64,000 nt of DNA, taken from NCBI GenBank assembly GCA_030220185.1, contig JASPKZ010004202.1, positions 248,001-312,000 of the forward strand, written 5' to 3'. Each line of letters opens with the position of its first letter. The first letter of the stretch is position 1. This DNA is from Diploptera punctata (lineage: Eukaryota > Arthropoda > Insecta > Blattodea > Blaberidae). The translations under genes and the position numbers were made by a program. Of the stretch, positions 32,985 through 42,678 are shown one piece after another. The notes beneath the pieces were generated by a model that ran no database searches, was not told the origin of the DNA, and saw nothing but the letters and a program-made list of their open reading frames with translations.

Positions 32985-33846
32985 AAAATTAAATTGTACC
33001 TGTTGGTAGGTGCCGTCGTCCTCAACTTTGTTAAAATATTGTATATAAAATTAACTGGAGCGCTTTCGGAAGTTATCTTCCATCTTCTGCAGGTTGAGCT
33101 TCCGCTACTCGTTGTTGTTGTGTACGGTGATGTATACTCCAACTGTTTGTAGCAGCAACTGACTTGTTTTTTACGATCTTGTATAAGGGGTTTGACTGGG
33201 GTGCGTTCTCATTAAGAAGTGAGGTGTTGTTTGTTTCCTTTATAATTTCAAGGCCTTCAAATATATTTCTCCTAGGTATATTTAAAGACCTAGGGGGCAC
33301 GCCGTAGCGTAGTGGTTAAGGCACTGAGCTACAAGCCGGAGGGTCGAGGGTTCAAGTCCCGTTGGGGTCAGGATTTTTAAACTGACCCAAACCCTCTGGC
33401 GGCACTATGACCCTGGGGTCGACTCCGCCTCTAACGGAAATGAGTACTAGACGCTTGTTCTGGGGGTAAAGGCGGCCGTCACGCAGGGCTGACATAAAGT
33501 GCCGATTGTCTAGAAAAAGTGGGAACCTTAACCTCCTACTACCCCAAGGGCCTCCGGATCTGTTGTGGGATCACTTATATTTGAAGACCTCGAAATTATA
33601 AACGAAACAAACACCACCTCACTTCTTAATGAGAACGCACCCCAGTCATACCCATTATACGAGATCGTCAAAAACAAGTCAGTTCCTGCTACACACAGTT
33701 GGAGTATACATCACCGTACACAACAACAACAACAACCTGCAGAAGATGGAAGATAACTTCCGAAATCGCTCCAGTTAACTTTATATACAATATTTTAACA
33801 AAGCTGAGGACGACGGCACCTACCAACAGGTACAATTTAATTTTTA
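32985..33846. mobile_element. palindromic element split by SINE S3
   Basis: The left arm (32985-33293) encodes on the minus strand IFEGLEIIKETNNTSLLNEN, SNPLYKIVKNKS and SWSIHHRTQQQ. The right arm (33576-33846) encodes nearly the same on the plus strand (IFEDLEIINETNTTSLLNEN, YPLYEIVKNKS). Outer ends match (GACGACGGCACCTACCAACA). The SINE at 33294-33575 sits exactly at the symmetry centre. Confidence 0.65.
33294..33575 (+). mobile_element. SINE S3
   Basis: tRNA-like head GCACGCCGTAGCGTAGTGGT with AAGGCACTGAGC and B box GAGGGTTCAAGTCCC. The body has TCTGGCGGCACTATGACC, GACGCTTGTTCTGGGGG and GTCACGCAGGGCTGACAT and ends near GGGCCTCCGGATCTGTTGTG. A second copy is at 62365-62660. Confidence 0.8.
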
Positions 33847-33951
33847 ACTTTCATCATATTTCAATTTAAATCTTAAATTAATCCTCAAAGTGATTTTTTC
33901 TATAAAAGTTAAATCCAAACCAATTTCTGTAAGTCTGCCTACAAGACCAAC

Positions 33952-34343
33952 CTCAGGTAGGTTTGTTGACTTGGGTGAGTCAGCGAAATGTTCCTTATCG
34001 TTAGTAGTGAGTGATAAGGGCGCTGTAGGGCTGCCTGGAGCCCTCTGCTCGGCCTCCTCCACCGCCCTGAGTTCCTCCCTCGGATCTCCCCGGTCTCTCA
34101 CATGGTCATCTTCGTCTTCTTGTTCGCTGGTCCCACCTGCGTCATTTGAGTTGTCGGACTGGTGGTCCAGGAACAGGTGACCTCTACTCGGGCTGTGGAG
34201 GGGTGTGCTGGGGCTCTTGATGCCGGGATGAAGCAGTCTTGAGTCACCCACAAGACTGTCTTGCCCCAGCATCATGCTTCCGGAATGTGGTGGGCTGTGG
34301 CTGCTGCTGTTGTAGCCATTCAGCGTCAGATGGCAGCCTATAC
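33952..34343 (-). CDS. dve: dve linker exon C
   Basis: An internal dve exon of 392 nt. The acceptor GTTTTCCAG|GTATAGG joins in phase 1 to exon B (G|GT, Gly). The likely donor is CCTGAG|GTTGGT in phase 0; CTT|GTAGGC 9 nt further on is an alternative in the same phase. It encodes the segment after homeodomain 1: IGCHLTLNGYNSSSHSPPHS, then SMMLGQDSLVGDSRLL, IKSPSTPLHSPSRGHLFL, an acidic SEQEDEDDHVRD and an Ala/Glu-rich part. SP-rich motifs suggest phosphorylation, which is inference. The upstream exon edge is well supported, the downstream one less so. Confidence 0.82.
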
Positions 34344-34524
34344 CTGGAAAACAAATTTATTTTTCATAACATAAGTTCCACCAACACAACTGCAGTGATG
34401 GACTTTCGCGGGAAATGCCCTATACATACAGTCCAGCCATCGAATCTCCGGCCCTCACGTTTAGATTTTTACGAAAGGTAAGGGGAGAAACTCGCCCTCT
34501 ACTGCCAATAAGGAAATAGTTGAA

Positions 34525-34803
34525 GTGGGATTGGACTTCTGTCACTACCAATCACTGCTCTTGACGCCGCTGGTAAGGTTTCAAATTGCTGCGCTGTTGT
34601 CGGCTGTATTTCTTCTAACCGCCATGATTTGGTATTCCGCGTGGTACATAAAGCGGCACCTCCCACTGAATATCCATATCGGCAACACTGTCGTGAAAAC
34701 GTCAGGGCTGGGGACTCAACGGCTGGACTATAGCAAAATTATTTTGGATGATGACATTTCAGGAAGAATAAATGCATTTAAGGCTAAACTTGACAACCTC
34801 TGA
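34525..34803 (+). other. 92-codon ORF, unknown
   Basis: Plus-strand frame with one hydrophobic stretch (RFQIAALLSAVFLLTAMIW, residues about 18-36) and a polar C-terminal half. Part of it (GGGCTGGGGACTCAACGGC) is inverted at about 34440-34465, so it probably lies in an unrecognised transposon rather than a gene. No motif known. Confidence 0.15.
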
Positions 34804-34989
34804 CGCAACGTTTTTAATTCCTTCATAAACTCCTGTCACATTTTTATTCTTAAGGTTTCATTTTTCAAATTATTTCCTACCATTTACAATGGTTTTTACA
34901 TTCTTACTATCGATTATTTCAATATATTTTTCTACGATATTTAACAATACCTGGAATTAAATTTATTTTTCACAAATTAAAGTAGGAAC

Positions 34990-36430
34990 AAATTTATCAT
35001 AAGTAATGCAACGAGTGATTTCCAAATTATCGACAAATTCACGACTCACGAAATGAGGAGTGAATTTATCTACAGAATTTGGAAATCAAGAGTGGCATTT
35101 GTTAGGACTATTTAACGAATAAAATTAAGCTGTTTACTCACAAATCATTATTTAAATATAGTTATTTTAAAATATTTATATATTTAATGTAAACGGCGAT
35201 GTCTGAAAACAAAAGAGAAACGATTGGTACGCTTCATTTGCTTCTTTTGTTCGTCACTGCAACCAGATCATATTATTTATTACCAAAGGAACACAATATT
35301 GTAAGAATGCACTCTAGTGGAGAAAAAATGAAACACATCAAACTGTATATTAATTCATTTCTGACGTCCTATGATGTAAATATGACAATTATATTTTTCT
35401 GGGAAAAAATACGTTTAAGAAAGTGCAAACAGTGGTTTCTTTTTCTGGTGGTATAATCAATTGCTACAAATGTTTTTATATTAACTCCCGCATGCCATAT
35501 GTGTTGACATTCATGCACTATATATACAATCTGGTAGCCGTATTTCTTAGAGAGTCAGTCACTGCAAAACAATGCTATGACCTATTCAGATTGTTAAAAA
35601 GGAGGTGCTTTCTTTATTATGATAAACTTTAGTTGGTAAATTTTAGGCGAAACACGACTGTGATTAGTTGTTAATAAAAAATAATTGAAATGTGATTGGT
35701 CATTGACTCCCATTTGGGGCATGAGTTAAATAGTCATAAGTAATGCCACGAGTGGTTTCCAAATTATCTAGAGAATTTGGAAATCAGGAGTGGCATTTGT
35801 TAGGACTATTTAACGAATAAAATTAAGCTGTTTACTCAGAAATAATTATTTAAACATAGTTATTTTAAAATAAAGTAATTCTATAATAGAGGATATATAA
35901 TACTATCAAATAAATAATTGCTTTATAATATACCGATGTAGATATATTCCAATTTAATTTTTAGTGTAAACGGCAATGTTTGAAAACAAATCCGAAATGT
36001 GTGGTTATGTTTCATTTGTTTATCTCCTGCAACTTGACCATGTTATTATTGTCAAATAGGATCGCAATATTGTAAGAAAAAAGGAAACACATGAAACTAT
36101 ATTATAACCAACATTACAGGTTATTCATTTATTTTTAGACAACAACTCAGTAAAATCATTATTTAAAAACACAATTATTGAACACACACAATTATCAAAT
36201 GTGTAGTTGGAAGGAATCTGTTCATTATTTGCTATATTCAACGTATTTGTTGCAAAATAATGCTCTGACCTGTTGAGAATATTAAAAAGGAGGGGCTTTC
36301 TTTAATATGATAAACATAATTCGATAAATATCGAGGTGAAACACGACTGTCATTGGTTGTAAAACAAAATTCATTAAAATGTGATTGGTCATTGACTCCC
36401 ATTGGGGGCGTGAGTTAAATAGTCTATGTA
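34990..36430. repeat. cluster of copies of one dispersed repeat
   Basis: Shared blocks CATAAGTAATGC, GAGTGGTTTCCAAATTATC, GAATTTGGAAATCAAGAGTG, GGCATTTGTTAGGACTATTT and GATTGGTCATTGACTCCCAT recur at 34996-35135, 35660-35860, 36340-36425, 59155-59300 (inverse) and 60320-60440. Some copies form inverted pairs (35020/35070, 35750/35780). Unclassified. Confidence 0.55.
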
Positions 36431-36454
36431 AATTGATTTTTTATATTCAATGCC

Positions 36455-36765
36455 TCAGGTTGTCATTTCGACATTCCTGGTGTTCTCTCCTGGCATTGGT
36501 GTAATTTTAACCCACTTCTGAGGTTGGGGCGCCTGGAAGGTGGAGAAACGCTGCTCTGATGATATGATCGGTGATGATGATGATGATGATAATGATGCGC
36601 CAGGAGAGTCCTAATCCTAAACTTAATCTAAGGTGAATATGAATAATGATGATTATGATGGCCATACGATGTTAGGGTACCGTTTGGGCCTTAAAGTTCT
36701 TGATATTTATCTTACAGGTGAGGAAAAATCCCTAAAAACTCACCCAGGAAACCTGCCACGATATT
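36455..36765 (-). mobile_element. SINE S1 with extended 3' segment, head missing
   Basis: Reverse complement of the 13100-13510 composite: CACTTCTGAGGTTGGGGCG, GCGCCAGGAGAGTCCTAATC, CCGTTTGGGCCTTAAAG, CTTACAGGTGAGGAAAA. Confidence 0.65.
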
Positions 36766-36880
36766 TCGCATCGATATAACTGGAGAAAAAGTTTTATATA
36801 TTTTAAGTTTAATGTATTTTTGAGAGACGTTGGGACGACAAGAGTACATGTAATGCATAAGAGTGTAAATACTGGTAAGA
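36766..36880 (-). mobile_element. LINE-A scrap next to a dve splice donor
   Basis: The minus strand has the ALHVLLSSQRLSKIH-like part of LINE-A (family form ALQRLLMSQLLSKNVKLK) and the KIYKT region. It begins about 20 bp downstream of the exon B donor. Confidence 0.65.
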
Positions 36881-36900
36881 AGAAAGATTTAAGAGCTCAC

Positions 36901-37039
36901 CTGGGCCCACACTTCTGAGTTCTGCTCTTTTCTGGGCTGCGCGCGCATTCTTGAACCAATACACCACATTGTTGATGTCTAATGGCTTTCTACCTCTTCT
37001 AGACTCCAACCCATTTAATTCTTTTACATATTGTTGTAT
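36901..37039 (-). CDS. dve: dve exon B, recognition half of homeodomain 1
   Basis: A 139-nt exon with acceptor ATGTTTCAG|ATACAA (phase 0) and donor CCCAG|GTGAGC (phase 1). It encodes IQQYVKELNGLESRRGRKPL, then NNVVYWFKNARAAQKRAEL. This is the second part of homeodomain 1, with recognition-helix residues W48, F49, K50, N51 and R53 intact; Ala replaces Arg at position 52, as in Dve homologues from memory. The N-terminal half of this homeodomain must come from an upstream exon, whose only recognisable copy (38762-38886) is broken. Read-through into the intron would add about 30 residues, ending in LINE-derived sequence. Confidence 0.9.
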
Positions 37040-37312
37040 CTGAAACATTTCACAATAATGCCCTGAGAAGTGTCGTCATACATAACAACAATACTGAACA
37101 TTCATTTTTGCAGCAATTAAAATATACTTATTGTATAATTTACAAAACAAAGGCTAAACCTTAATTATTATCGTTTCAAGAATATTGACGTAAATTTTCA
37201 ATTTTTTATAGTAGCAGTATTGTAACAAAAAACAAATTATTAGGTTGTCTGAAAGCAAACTCGGGATTTGTATGTAATAAAAGATAAGATTAAGATACAG
37301 ATATTATATATT

Positions 37313-37759
37313 ATTCAACTGTTTGTAAGTCAAACCAAGACAAAAGACAATCAGAAGTCTAACTTTCCATTATACTATTCAACTGTTTGTATGTGAAACC
37401 AAAACAAAAGACAGTCAGAAGTCTAACTTTCCATTGCACTATTCAACTGTTTGTGTGTGGAACCGAAACAAAAGAAGTCTAACTTCTCATTATACTATTC
37501 AACTGTTTGTGTGTGAAAACCGAAAGAAAAGACAGTCAGAAATCTAACTTTCCATTATACTATTTAACTGTTTGTGTGTGGAACCGAAAGAAAAGACACT
37601 CAGAAGTCTAACTTCTCATTATACTATTCAACTGTTTGTGTGTGAAAATCGAAACAAAAGACAGTCAGAAGTCTAACTTCTCATTATACTATTCAACTAA
37701 TTGTGTGTGAACCAAAACAAAAGACAGTCAGAAGTCTAAAATCTCATTACAGCCTACTA
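37313..37759 (+). repeat. 64-bp satellite array, ~7 units
   Basis: Same unit and orientation as 15053-16780, with matching left flank (GTATGTAATAAAAGATAAG) and right flank (TACTATGTTGCAATCTTG). Units here are more divergent (AACCGAAA, TTTCCATTAT variants). Confidence 0.9.
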
Positions 37760-37782
37760 TGTTGCAATCTTGCCTTTTAGTA

Positions 37783-37846
37783 AATAATAATAATAATAAT
37801 GATAATAATGATAATGATGATGATAATGATAATAATAATAATAATG

Positions 37847-37897
<51 letters not shown>
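37783..37897 (+). repeat. (AAT/GAT)n microsatellite
   Basis: Interrupted AAT with GAT units, continuing from the satellite flank. Confidence 0.9.
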
Positions 37898-38325
37898 TGC
37901 ACAAGTTGTGCATGAATTAATTAATAAAAATAGTAGGATCTTGTTGGTGATAAATTTGTATTATACGTAGTCAACAAGAACCCAAATCACCAAATTTAAA
38001 TTTAAAAAGCGAACTAGTTTCAATAGCGATGCTATCATTTTCAAGACTAATTATTGACTAAAGAAAAACAAATTCAAATAGGTAAAAGAAAATAACAATT
38101 AAAATGTTGACTATGTCACATGACTTGATTAATAATGTTAAATTACTTTGTGACATTACAAATATAATCCCCTTTTCTTTTAATTAAAGGAAAGATGGCG
38201 CTGACTGGAACAGCACCCTTGTCATTATTCATAATTTTACCATTATTTATATAAATTTCTAAACTTTCAAGGACGTCAAGGAATTTGAAATCAATAGCCA
38301 AACTCTTGTATAGCTGGCTTAACTT

Positions 38326-38328
<3 letters not shown>

Positions 38329-38413
<85 letters not shown>
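38329..38413 (+). repeat. (AG)42 microsatellite
   Basis: Perfect AG dinucleotide run of about 85 bp in a dve intron, 350 bp from the broken homeodomain exon. Confidence 0.95.
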
Positions 38414-38419
<6 letters not shown>

Positions 38420-38761
38420 TACAAGAGTAGATCGTTGACCACTTTAGTCCAGATACAAAAGAAAGAACCCACCCTGTTGTCAGTTTTCTTCTCCCCCTTA
38501 CCCTATTAACATATGGTGAAAAAATCGACAACACTGGTGTGAGTGAGAGAGGCGAGTACAGCTGTCTATTTCTACAAATTTCTCGTAAAGTTAAACCAGA
38601 GAGACTATAACCAGTCTGAGATTACTTTTATCAATAGCATGGCCATAATTAGAAATACATTGAACAACCCCAGATTTGTCAATTCTATTCAACCGAAAAT
38701 AGGCTATATGCTCTTTAAATGAGGTTTTAGTTTAAAATAGGTCTTATGTGCAAATACTAAC

Positions 38762-38886
38762 CATTGTTGTCTGCTAGGATGCTGGGTTTTCGCCAAACAA
38801 TAATCTGTAGCTTTGATATTTACAGTTGTGGATCGAAGCTAGTTCTCATTCGTGTTTTCTGAGTAGGCATACTGACTCTGGACCGT
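38762..38886 (-). pseudogene. dve: dve homeodomain 1 N-terminal exon, degenerate
   Basis: Minus-strand acceptor TTATTTACAG|ACGG leads into RSRVSMPTQKTRMRTSFDPQ, a clear match to the start of Dve homeodomain 1, followed by L, a TAA stop, then ISKLQ. Next come a frameshift, an FGEN-like piece, a second one-base shift, and HPSRQQ in another frame. The intact family has Glu at the stop, Pro at the Ser, and HPSRQQ directly before the IQQYVKELN of exon B. After CAACAA the next bases are TGGTTAGT, so the expected donor is displaced by two bases. Its order and strand fit the gene exactly. It may be a decayed duplicate, a true inactivating change, or a poorly assembled site. Confidence 0.72.
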
Positions 38887-38889
38887 CTG

Positions 38890-38932
38890 TAAATAATAAT
38901 AATAATAATAATAATAACAATAATAATAATAA
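38890..38932 (+). repeat. (AAT)n run forming the acceptor tract
   Basis: On the minus strand this is an ATT run immediately preceding the TTTACAG acceptor of the degenerate exon. Confidence 0.85.
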
Positions 38933-38999
38933 TAAATAATATTTCTTCACTTCACGGGCTAGGCAAAATTCCCTGTTCCGCCTCACAGTTGTTCTGTCC

Positions 39000-39475
39000 A
39001 ACTTTTCACTGGCCTTCCTACATTCCTTGAACCTCTTGGCTTATAGTTCTTTCGCAAATCCCTAATCGTTTATTTTATCCTTTTTTCTGCTTAAGTAGTC
39101 GTTGTCCATTAAATCCGTCCGGCTGAACACTGTGAGAGAGAGAAGTTTGGTTGGGTTACCAGCCCAGACACAACCACATTCCCTTGTGGATCGGGGATTT
39201 ATTTCGGAGTTTCCTTCTCCTAGACGGGTTACTAACCAAAGCTTTGGAGTCCATCTACCCCTTGTCTTGCAGGTTTCCTCTTCCGCCTTCTTTAACCGTT
39301 GAGAACAACTTTTCTTCATGCGCTTCTGAAGCCGATGAGGTTCCCTTGTTGGAGCTAGTTCGCTTCCCTTCTCCTCTTACCAGATAGCAAGCTAGTTAAA
39401 ACCAGACTTCCCTATCTAGTCGTCTGGGTCATTAGGTACTGAGCCCCTCACCCACGACAAGGTCTAGCCCTATAA
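39000..39475 (-). mobile_element. LINE 5' leader fragment
   Basis: The minus strand begins GACCTTGTCGTGGGTGAGGG, GCTCAGTACCTAATGACCC and encodes QRLKKAEEETCKTRGRWTPK and NEINPRSTRE-like sequence (39062-39319). The leader (CGTGGTGAGGGGCTCAGTACC type) resembles those at 18230 and 44990. Confidence 0.5.
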
Positions 39476-39543
39476 TAATATGATAATAATAAAAATGATA
39501 TGATTATAATGATAATGGATATAATAATGCTAATATAATAAAA

Positions 39544-40078
39544 TACTGCTCCTCCTCCTTCGGCTCCATCTCCTCCGCTGCCTCCCCTCCTCCTCCTGCT
39601 CCTCCTCCTCCTGCTCCTTCTCCTCTCCTGCTCCTCCTCCTCTCCTCCGCACTCCTCCTCCGCTCCGCCTCCTCCTCCCTCCTCCTCCTCCTCTCCTGCT
39701 CATACTCCTCCTACTCCTCCTGCCCTCCTCTCTCCTGCTCCTGCTCTCCTCCCCCTGCTCCTCCTCTCCTTGGCTCCTCCTCCTGCTCCTCCTCCTACTC
39801 CTCCTTGCTCTGCTCATCCTGCTGTCCTCCTCCTCGCCTCCTCCGCCTCCTGGTCCTCCTGCTCCCCTCCTCCTCCTCCTCTCCTCCTGCTCCCTCCTCC
39901 TCCTGCTCCTCCTCCTGCTCCTCCTCCTCCTCCTCCTCCTGCTCCCCCCCTACTCCTCCTGCTCCTCCTCCTCCTCCTGCTCCATCCTGCTCCTGCTCCT
40001 CCCTCCTCCTCCTCATCCCCCTCCCTCTCTCCTCTCCTCACTCCTCTCCTCCTTCCCTCTCTCCTCTCCTCTCCATAC
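39544..40078 (+). repeat. 535-bp polypyrimidine (CTC/CCT)n tract
   Basis: Almost pure CTCCTC/CTGCTC sequence with only scattered G and A, so the complement (the dve sense strand) is nearly all purine. Open frames on both strands (Pro/Leu/Ser-rich and Arg/Glu/Gly-rich) are composition artefacts. Mirror-symmetric purine tracts of this kind can form triplexes. Confidence 0.9.
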
Positions 40079-40184
40079 ATGACCACTCCATCCACACTTC
40101 ATACGAAAAGTTTTTAGGTCCACACGTCATAGGTGAAGGCATTTAGACTCACAAGTCAAAAGGAACTAAAAATATATACCATTC

Positions 40185-40810
40185 ATAGTCTTATGAAAAA
40201 CAAAGGTTAAAATTTTATGGCCATATTAAACGAATGAACTCAAATAAGCTTACAAAACAGATAATGGAATTCTAAATACGAAAACAGAAGTAAGCTCCAG
40301 TGGATACTATGAAGTGGATTGATGAAGTCAAAAATGACTTAAAATTGGCAGAATTACTAACGAAGATATCCCATACAGAGATATATTTAGAATTAAGGTG
40401 AATAAGTGCACAGTTTGACCAAGAGGATACACCGAAAAAGAAAAACTGGAACCTTGGACAGATAAGAAAACAGCTCATAGCAAAATAATTGAAAAAATTT
40501 GGGCTCAAAGGAAACGCCTCTAAGTACTTTGCGTAGTCCTACATGGGCTCATCCGCAATCAAAAAAAAAGAACATTGAAACGGTAACGGACATCTGAAGA
40601 GGATGGAGAATAATAGAATCCCAAGAATGATGCTGGATTGGAATGCTGAAGGCAGGAGGAGGAGGAACATGGATGGAAAGTGAGAAGAAAGATGATCATC
40701 AGAGACCTCAAAGAAGATGCTTGAGGATAGAAATCCATGGGTTCTTTCAGTGCCAGAGAAATCTGAATCCGATCCGATTGAGGGTCTTTCCACTTTTCAG
40801 CGGTTGCCCT
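40185..40810 (+). mobile_element. two LINE C-terminal fragments
   Basis: 40200-40510 in broken frames encodes KFYGHIKRMNSNKLTKQIME, WIDEVKNDLKLAEL and NWNLGQIRKQLIAK. 40575-40790 encodes GHLKRMENNRIPRMMLDWN, AEGRRRRNM and MLEDRNPW. Both are LINE C-terminal modules. Confidence 0.55.
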
Positions 40811-40814
40811 TTTA

Positions 40815-41118
40815 TACCAGCCGGCTGCTGGCCCTTCACATCCACATGTGTCAATCACAAGGTAGATGATCAACAGCCAGTGTAGGGGTGACATGTGGTT
40901 AGCATGTCGAGTCCCCCGCCGTTATAGCTGGTTCCCCTCAACCAGGAGCCGCTACTTATTGTAGCTACCCAATTGCCTCACGATGCTGGGGGGGCAACGG
41001 TCCCATACTGGCCGAAATACCATGAGAAAATGTCTTCCCCATGGAGACTCGAACCAGCGCAAGTTTAGCTCTACGCCAAGCTTCCTACCTTAACCGCTCG
41101 GCTACGGCGCGGGACTGA
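40815..41118 (-). mobile_element. SINE S2
   Basis: Second good copy of S2: head GCGCCGTAGCCGAGCGGTTA at 41115, GTATGGGACCGTTGCC, GGGGGACTCGACATGC, and a CATCTACCTTGTG end. An insertion (AAGTTTAGCTCTACGCC) splits the tRNA-like part. Confidence 0.75.
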
Positions 41119-41399
41119 AATCTGAATCAAGATATGAAAAACGTATATTTCATTCAGAAATTGGCTGGAGAAGAATGGCAGGCCCACTGTAAGCGAAAAA
41201 AGTAGGGTCGCTTATTTCGTGATCAGGAGTGAAACATTAAAGTCTCCAGCAAGTTTGTGGTCAGAATATTCAATTCTGAAGACGATAATGAATTTAAGAG
41301 GAGGTATCAATGTTGCAGATTTTGTTACACTAGTACCTTCCTCAAAAAGAAAAATATAGGACAAAAAGCTAAAAGTACAAAGTTTTCAGTAGAGAAGAG
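41119..41399. other. no gene seen
   Basis: Intronic sequence. Traces of LINE-type coding (KFAGDF-like, minus strand) are too weak to call. Confidence 0.3.
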
Positions 41400-41630
41400 A
41401 TGAAATACGGTTTTTTTTTAATTCAACTTTCAGTATTGTTTCAAATAAGTTCAGTTCATTTAAAATGCAGTGATTTGTTTCGTATAAAATATATTAACAC
41501 TACCTTTTGGATATATTTTGTCTATATACATTGTACGCACACTCTAATTCAACCCAGGAAATTACTGTGGTTTGGAATAGGGAACAGGGTTGCCATTTTA
41601 ACAGTATTTTCTTGAGAGAAATCCTTAACT
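41400..41630 (-). repeat. repeat Q, inverse partial copy
   Basis: Inverse of the 31080-31250 part (AGTTCAGTTCATTTAAAATG, AACACTACCTTTTGGATATA, TGTATATAGACAAAATAT). Confidence 0.6.
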
Positions 41631-42014
41631 AAAAGTGAAGTATGCAACACAGCAGGTACATAGTTGTAAGTTGTAGCCGTTCAAGCCACCCCCTCTTAAA
41701 GAAAGAAACAGTTACCACTTGTCACTGAGCTCTTGCAGACCTGTACTATCCTGTGTGAAAGTGTCGACTCTCATATTTACTATAAAACTAGTTTGCATGT
41801 CATAAAACAAAAACTATGTTTTTTTAAATGTATAGTACATAGATTTGGAAAAAGTACTGCTAACCTTCCCTCTCCTACCCTCCCTAAATGAACAAATGCC
41901 GTTATTATGAGTGTGGCAACATCTACCCCTGTATGTAGGGGGACACTGGCGTAGCCCATAAGGTCTGTAGTGACTTCCTGGGTAGATTCGAGTGTCGTCA
42001 TCATCAACAACAAG

Positions 42015-42410
42015 GATTAAGTCCAATGGCCTGTTACGATCTCATTATAGGTCGAATTGGTCCTTCCATCTCTTCAATGGTCTTCCCAACATTCTTCTCC
42101 CATTTGGTTTATAATTATACATTCTTCTTGGTATGCGCTGTTCATCATTCGTAATACGTGCTGAAGATAAGCATTTTGAATAGTATTTTATTTTTTCCCA
42201 GAGATTAAATATATTAAGTTCTGTTCTTATTCTTCGTTTTTCTTTTTATCGGTCCTTTGATATCCTGCTATTGCTGTCAACATCTTCATTTCAGCAGCCT
42301 CTATTTGTTTACTATCTGCCTTTGTTAATGTCCAGGTTTCACATCCATAGATAAGAGATGGAACTGCCAATACTTTGTAAAACTTCAAAATAGTTTATTT
42401 TCTAGTCTTA
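42015..42410 (-). mobile_element. LINE C-terminal fragment
   Basis: Minus-strand pieces encode LINE RT-distal sequence (ETWTLTKADSKQIEAAEMKM, MYNYKPNGRRMLGRPLKRWK) with frame breaks and an ATC/GAT-type tail near 42000. Confidence 0.6.
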
Positions 42411-42424
42411 TTCAATAAAGTTGA

Positions 42425-42612
42425 TTCGAGTGTAGTATACAAAAAAAAGGAAGTGGTTTTACTTCCCGCCCTAGGTAGGTAATTTGTAACATTACAATAC
42501 AGTCATTTAGTTATTTATAGGTTGCCAACTGCGAAATGTGGGAAATTGAACTTTCAATCATGGCCGCCAATGCTGTACGTACGACAGAATGCACTATCGT
42601 GCAAAAAAAAAA
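42425..42612 (-). repeat. repeat Q, inverse proximal copy beside exon A
   Basis: Minus strand: TTTTGCACGATAGTGCATTC, CGTACAGCATTGGCGGCCAT, GGGCGGGAAGTAAAACCACT. Its terminus lies about 65 bp from the exon A donor. Confidence 0.65.
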
Positions 42613-42678
42613 TAGTTTTAGGTGAAGAAATTTACATAACAGATGGTGTTGGCGTTTTAAATCGTTACAAATATTTAC

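Larger units (their letters stand above)
28656..33951 (-). other. dve: dve intron between exons C and D
   Basis: About 5.3 kb, filled by SINE S4, LINE-A copies, repeat Q and two palindromes. No extra exon was recognised. Confidence 0.65.
34344..36900 (-). other. dve: dve intron between exons B and C
   Basis: About 2.6 kb with repeats at 34990-36430, SINE S1 at 36455 and a LINE-A scrap beside the exon B donor. Confidence 0.65.

Noticed and set aside
34525..34803. Single-pass membrane protein gene
   Set aside because: One hydrophobic stretch only, no family match, and part of the sequence is inverted nearby, pointing to repeat origin. Kept only as a low-confidence ORF.
39530..40146. Long open frames on both strands over the CT-rich tract
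   Set aside because: Pro/Leu/Ser and Arg/Glu/Gly frames follow from a two-letter sequence. There is no codon structure or start context.
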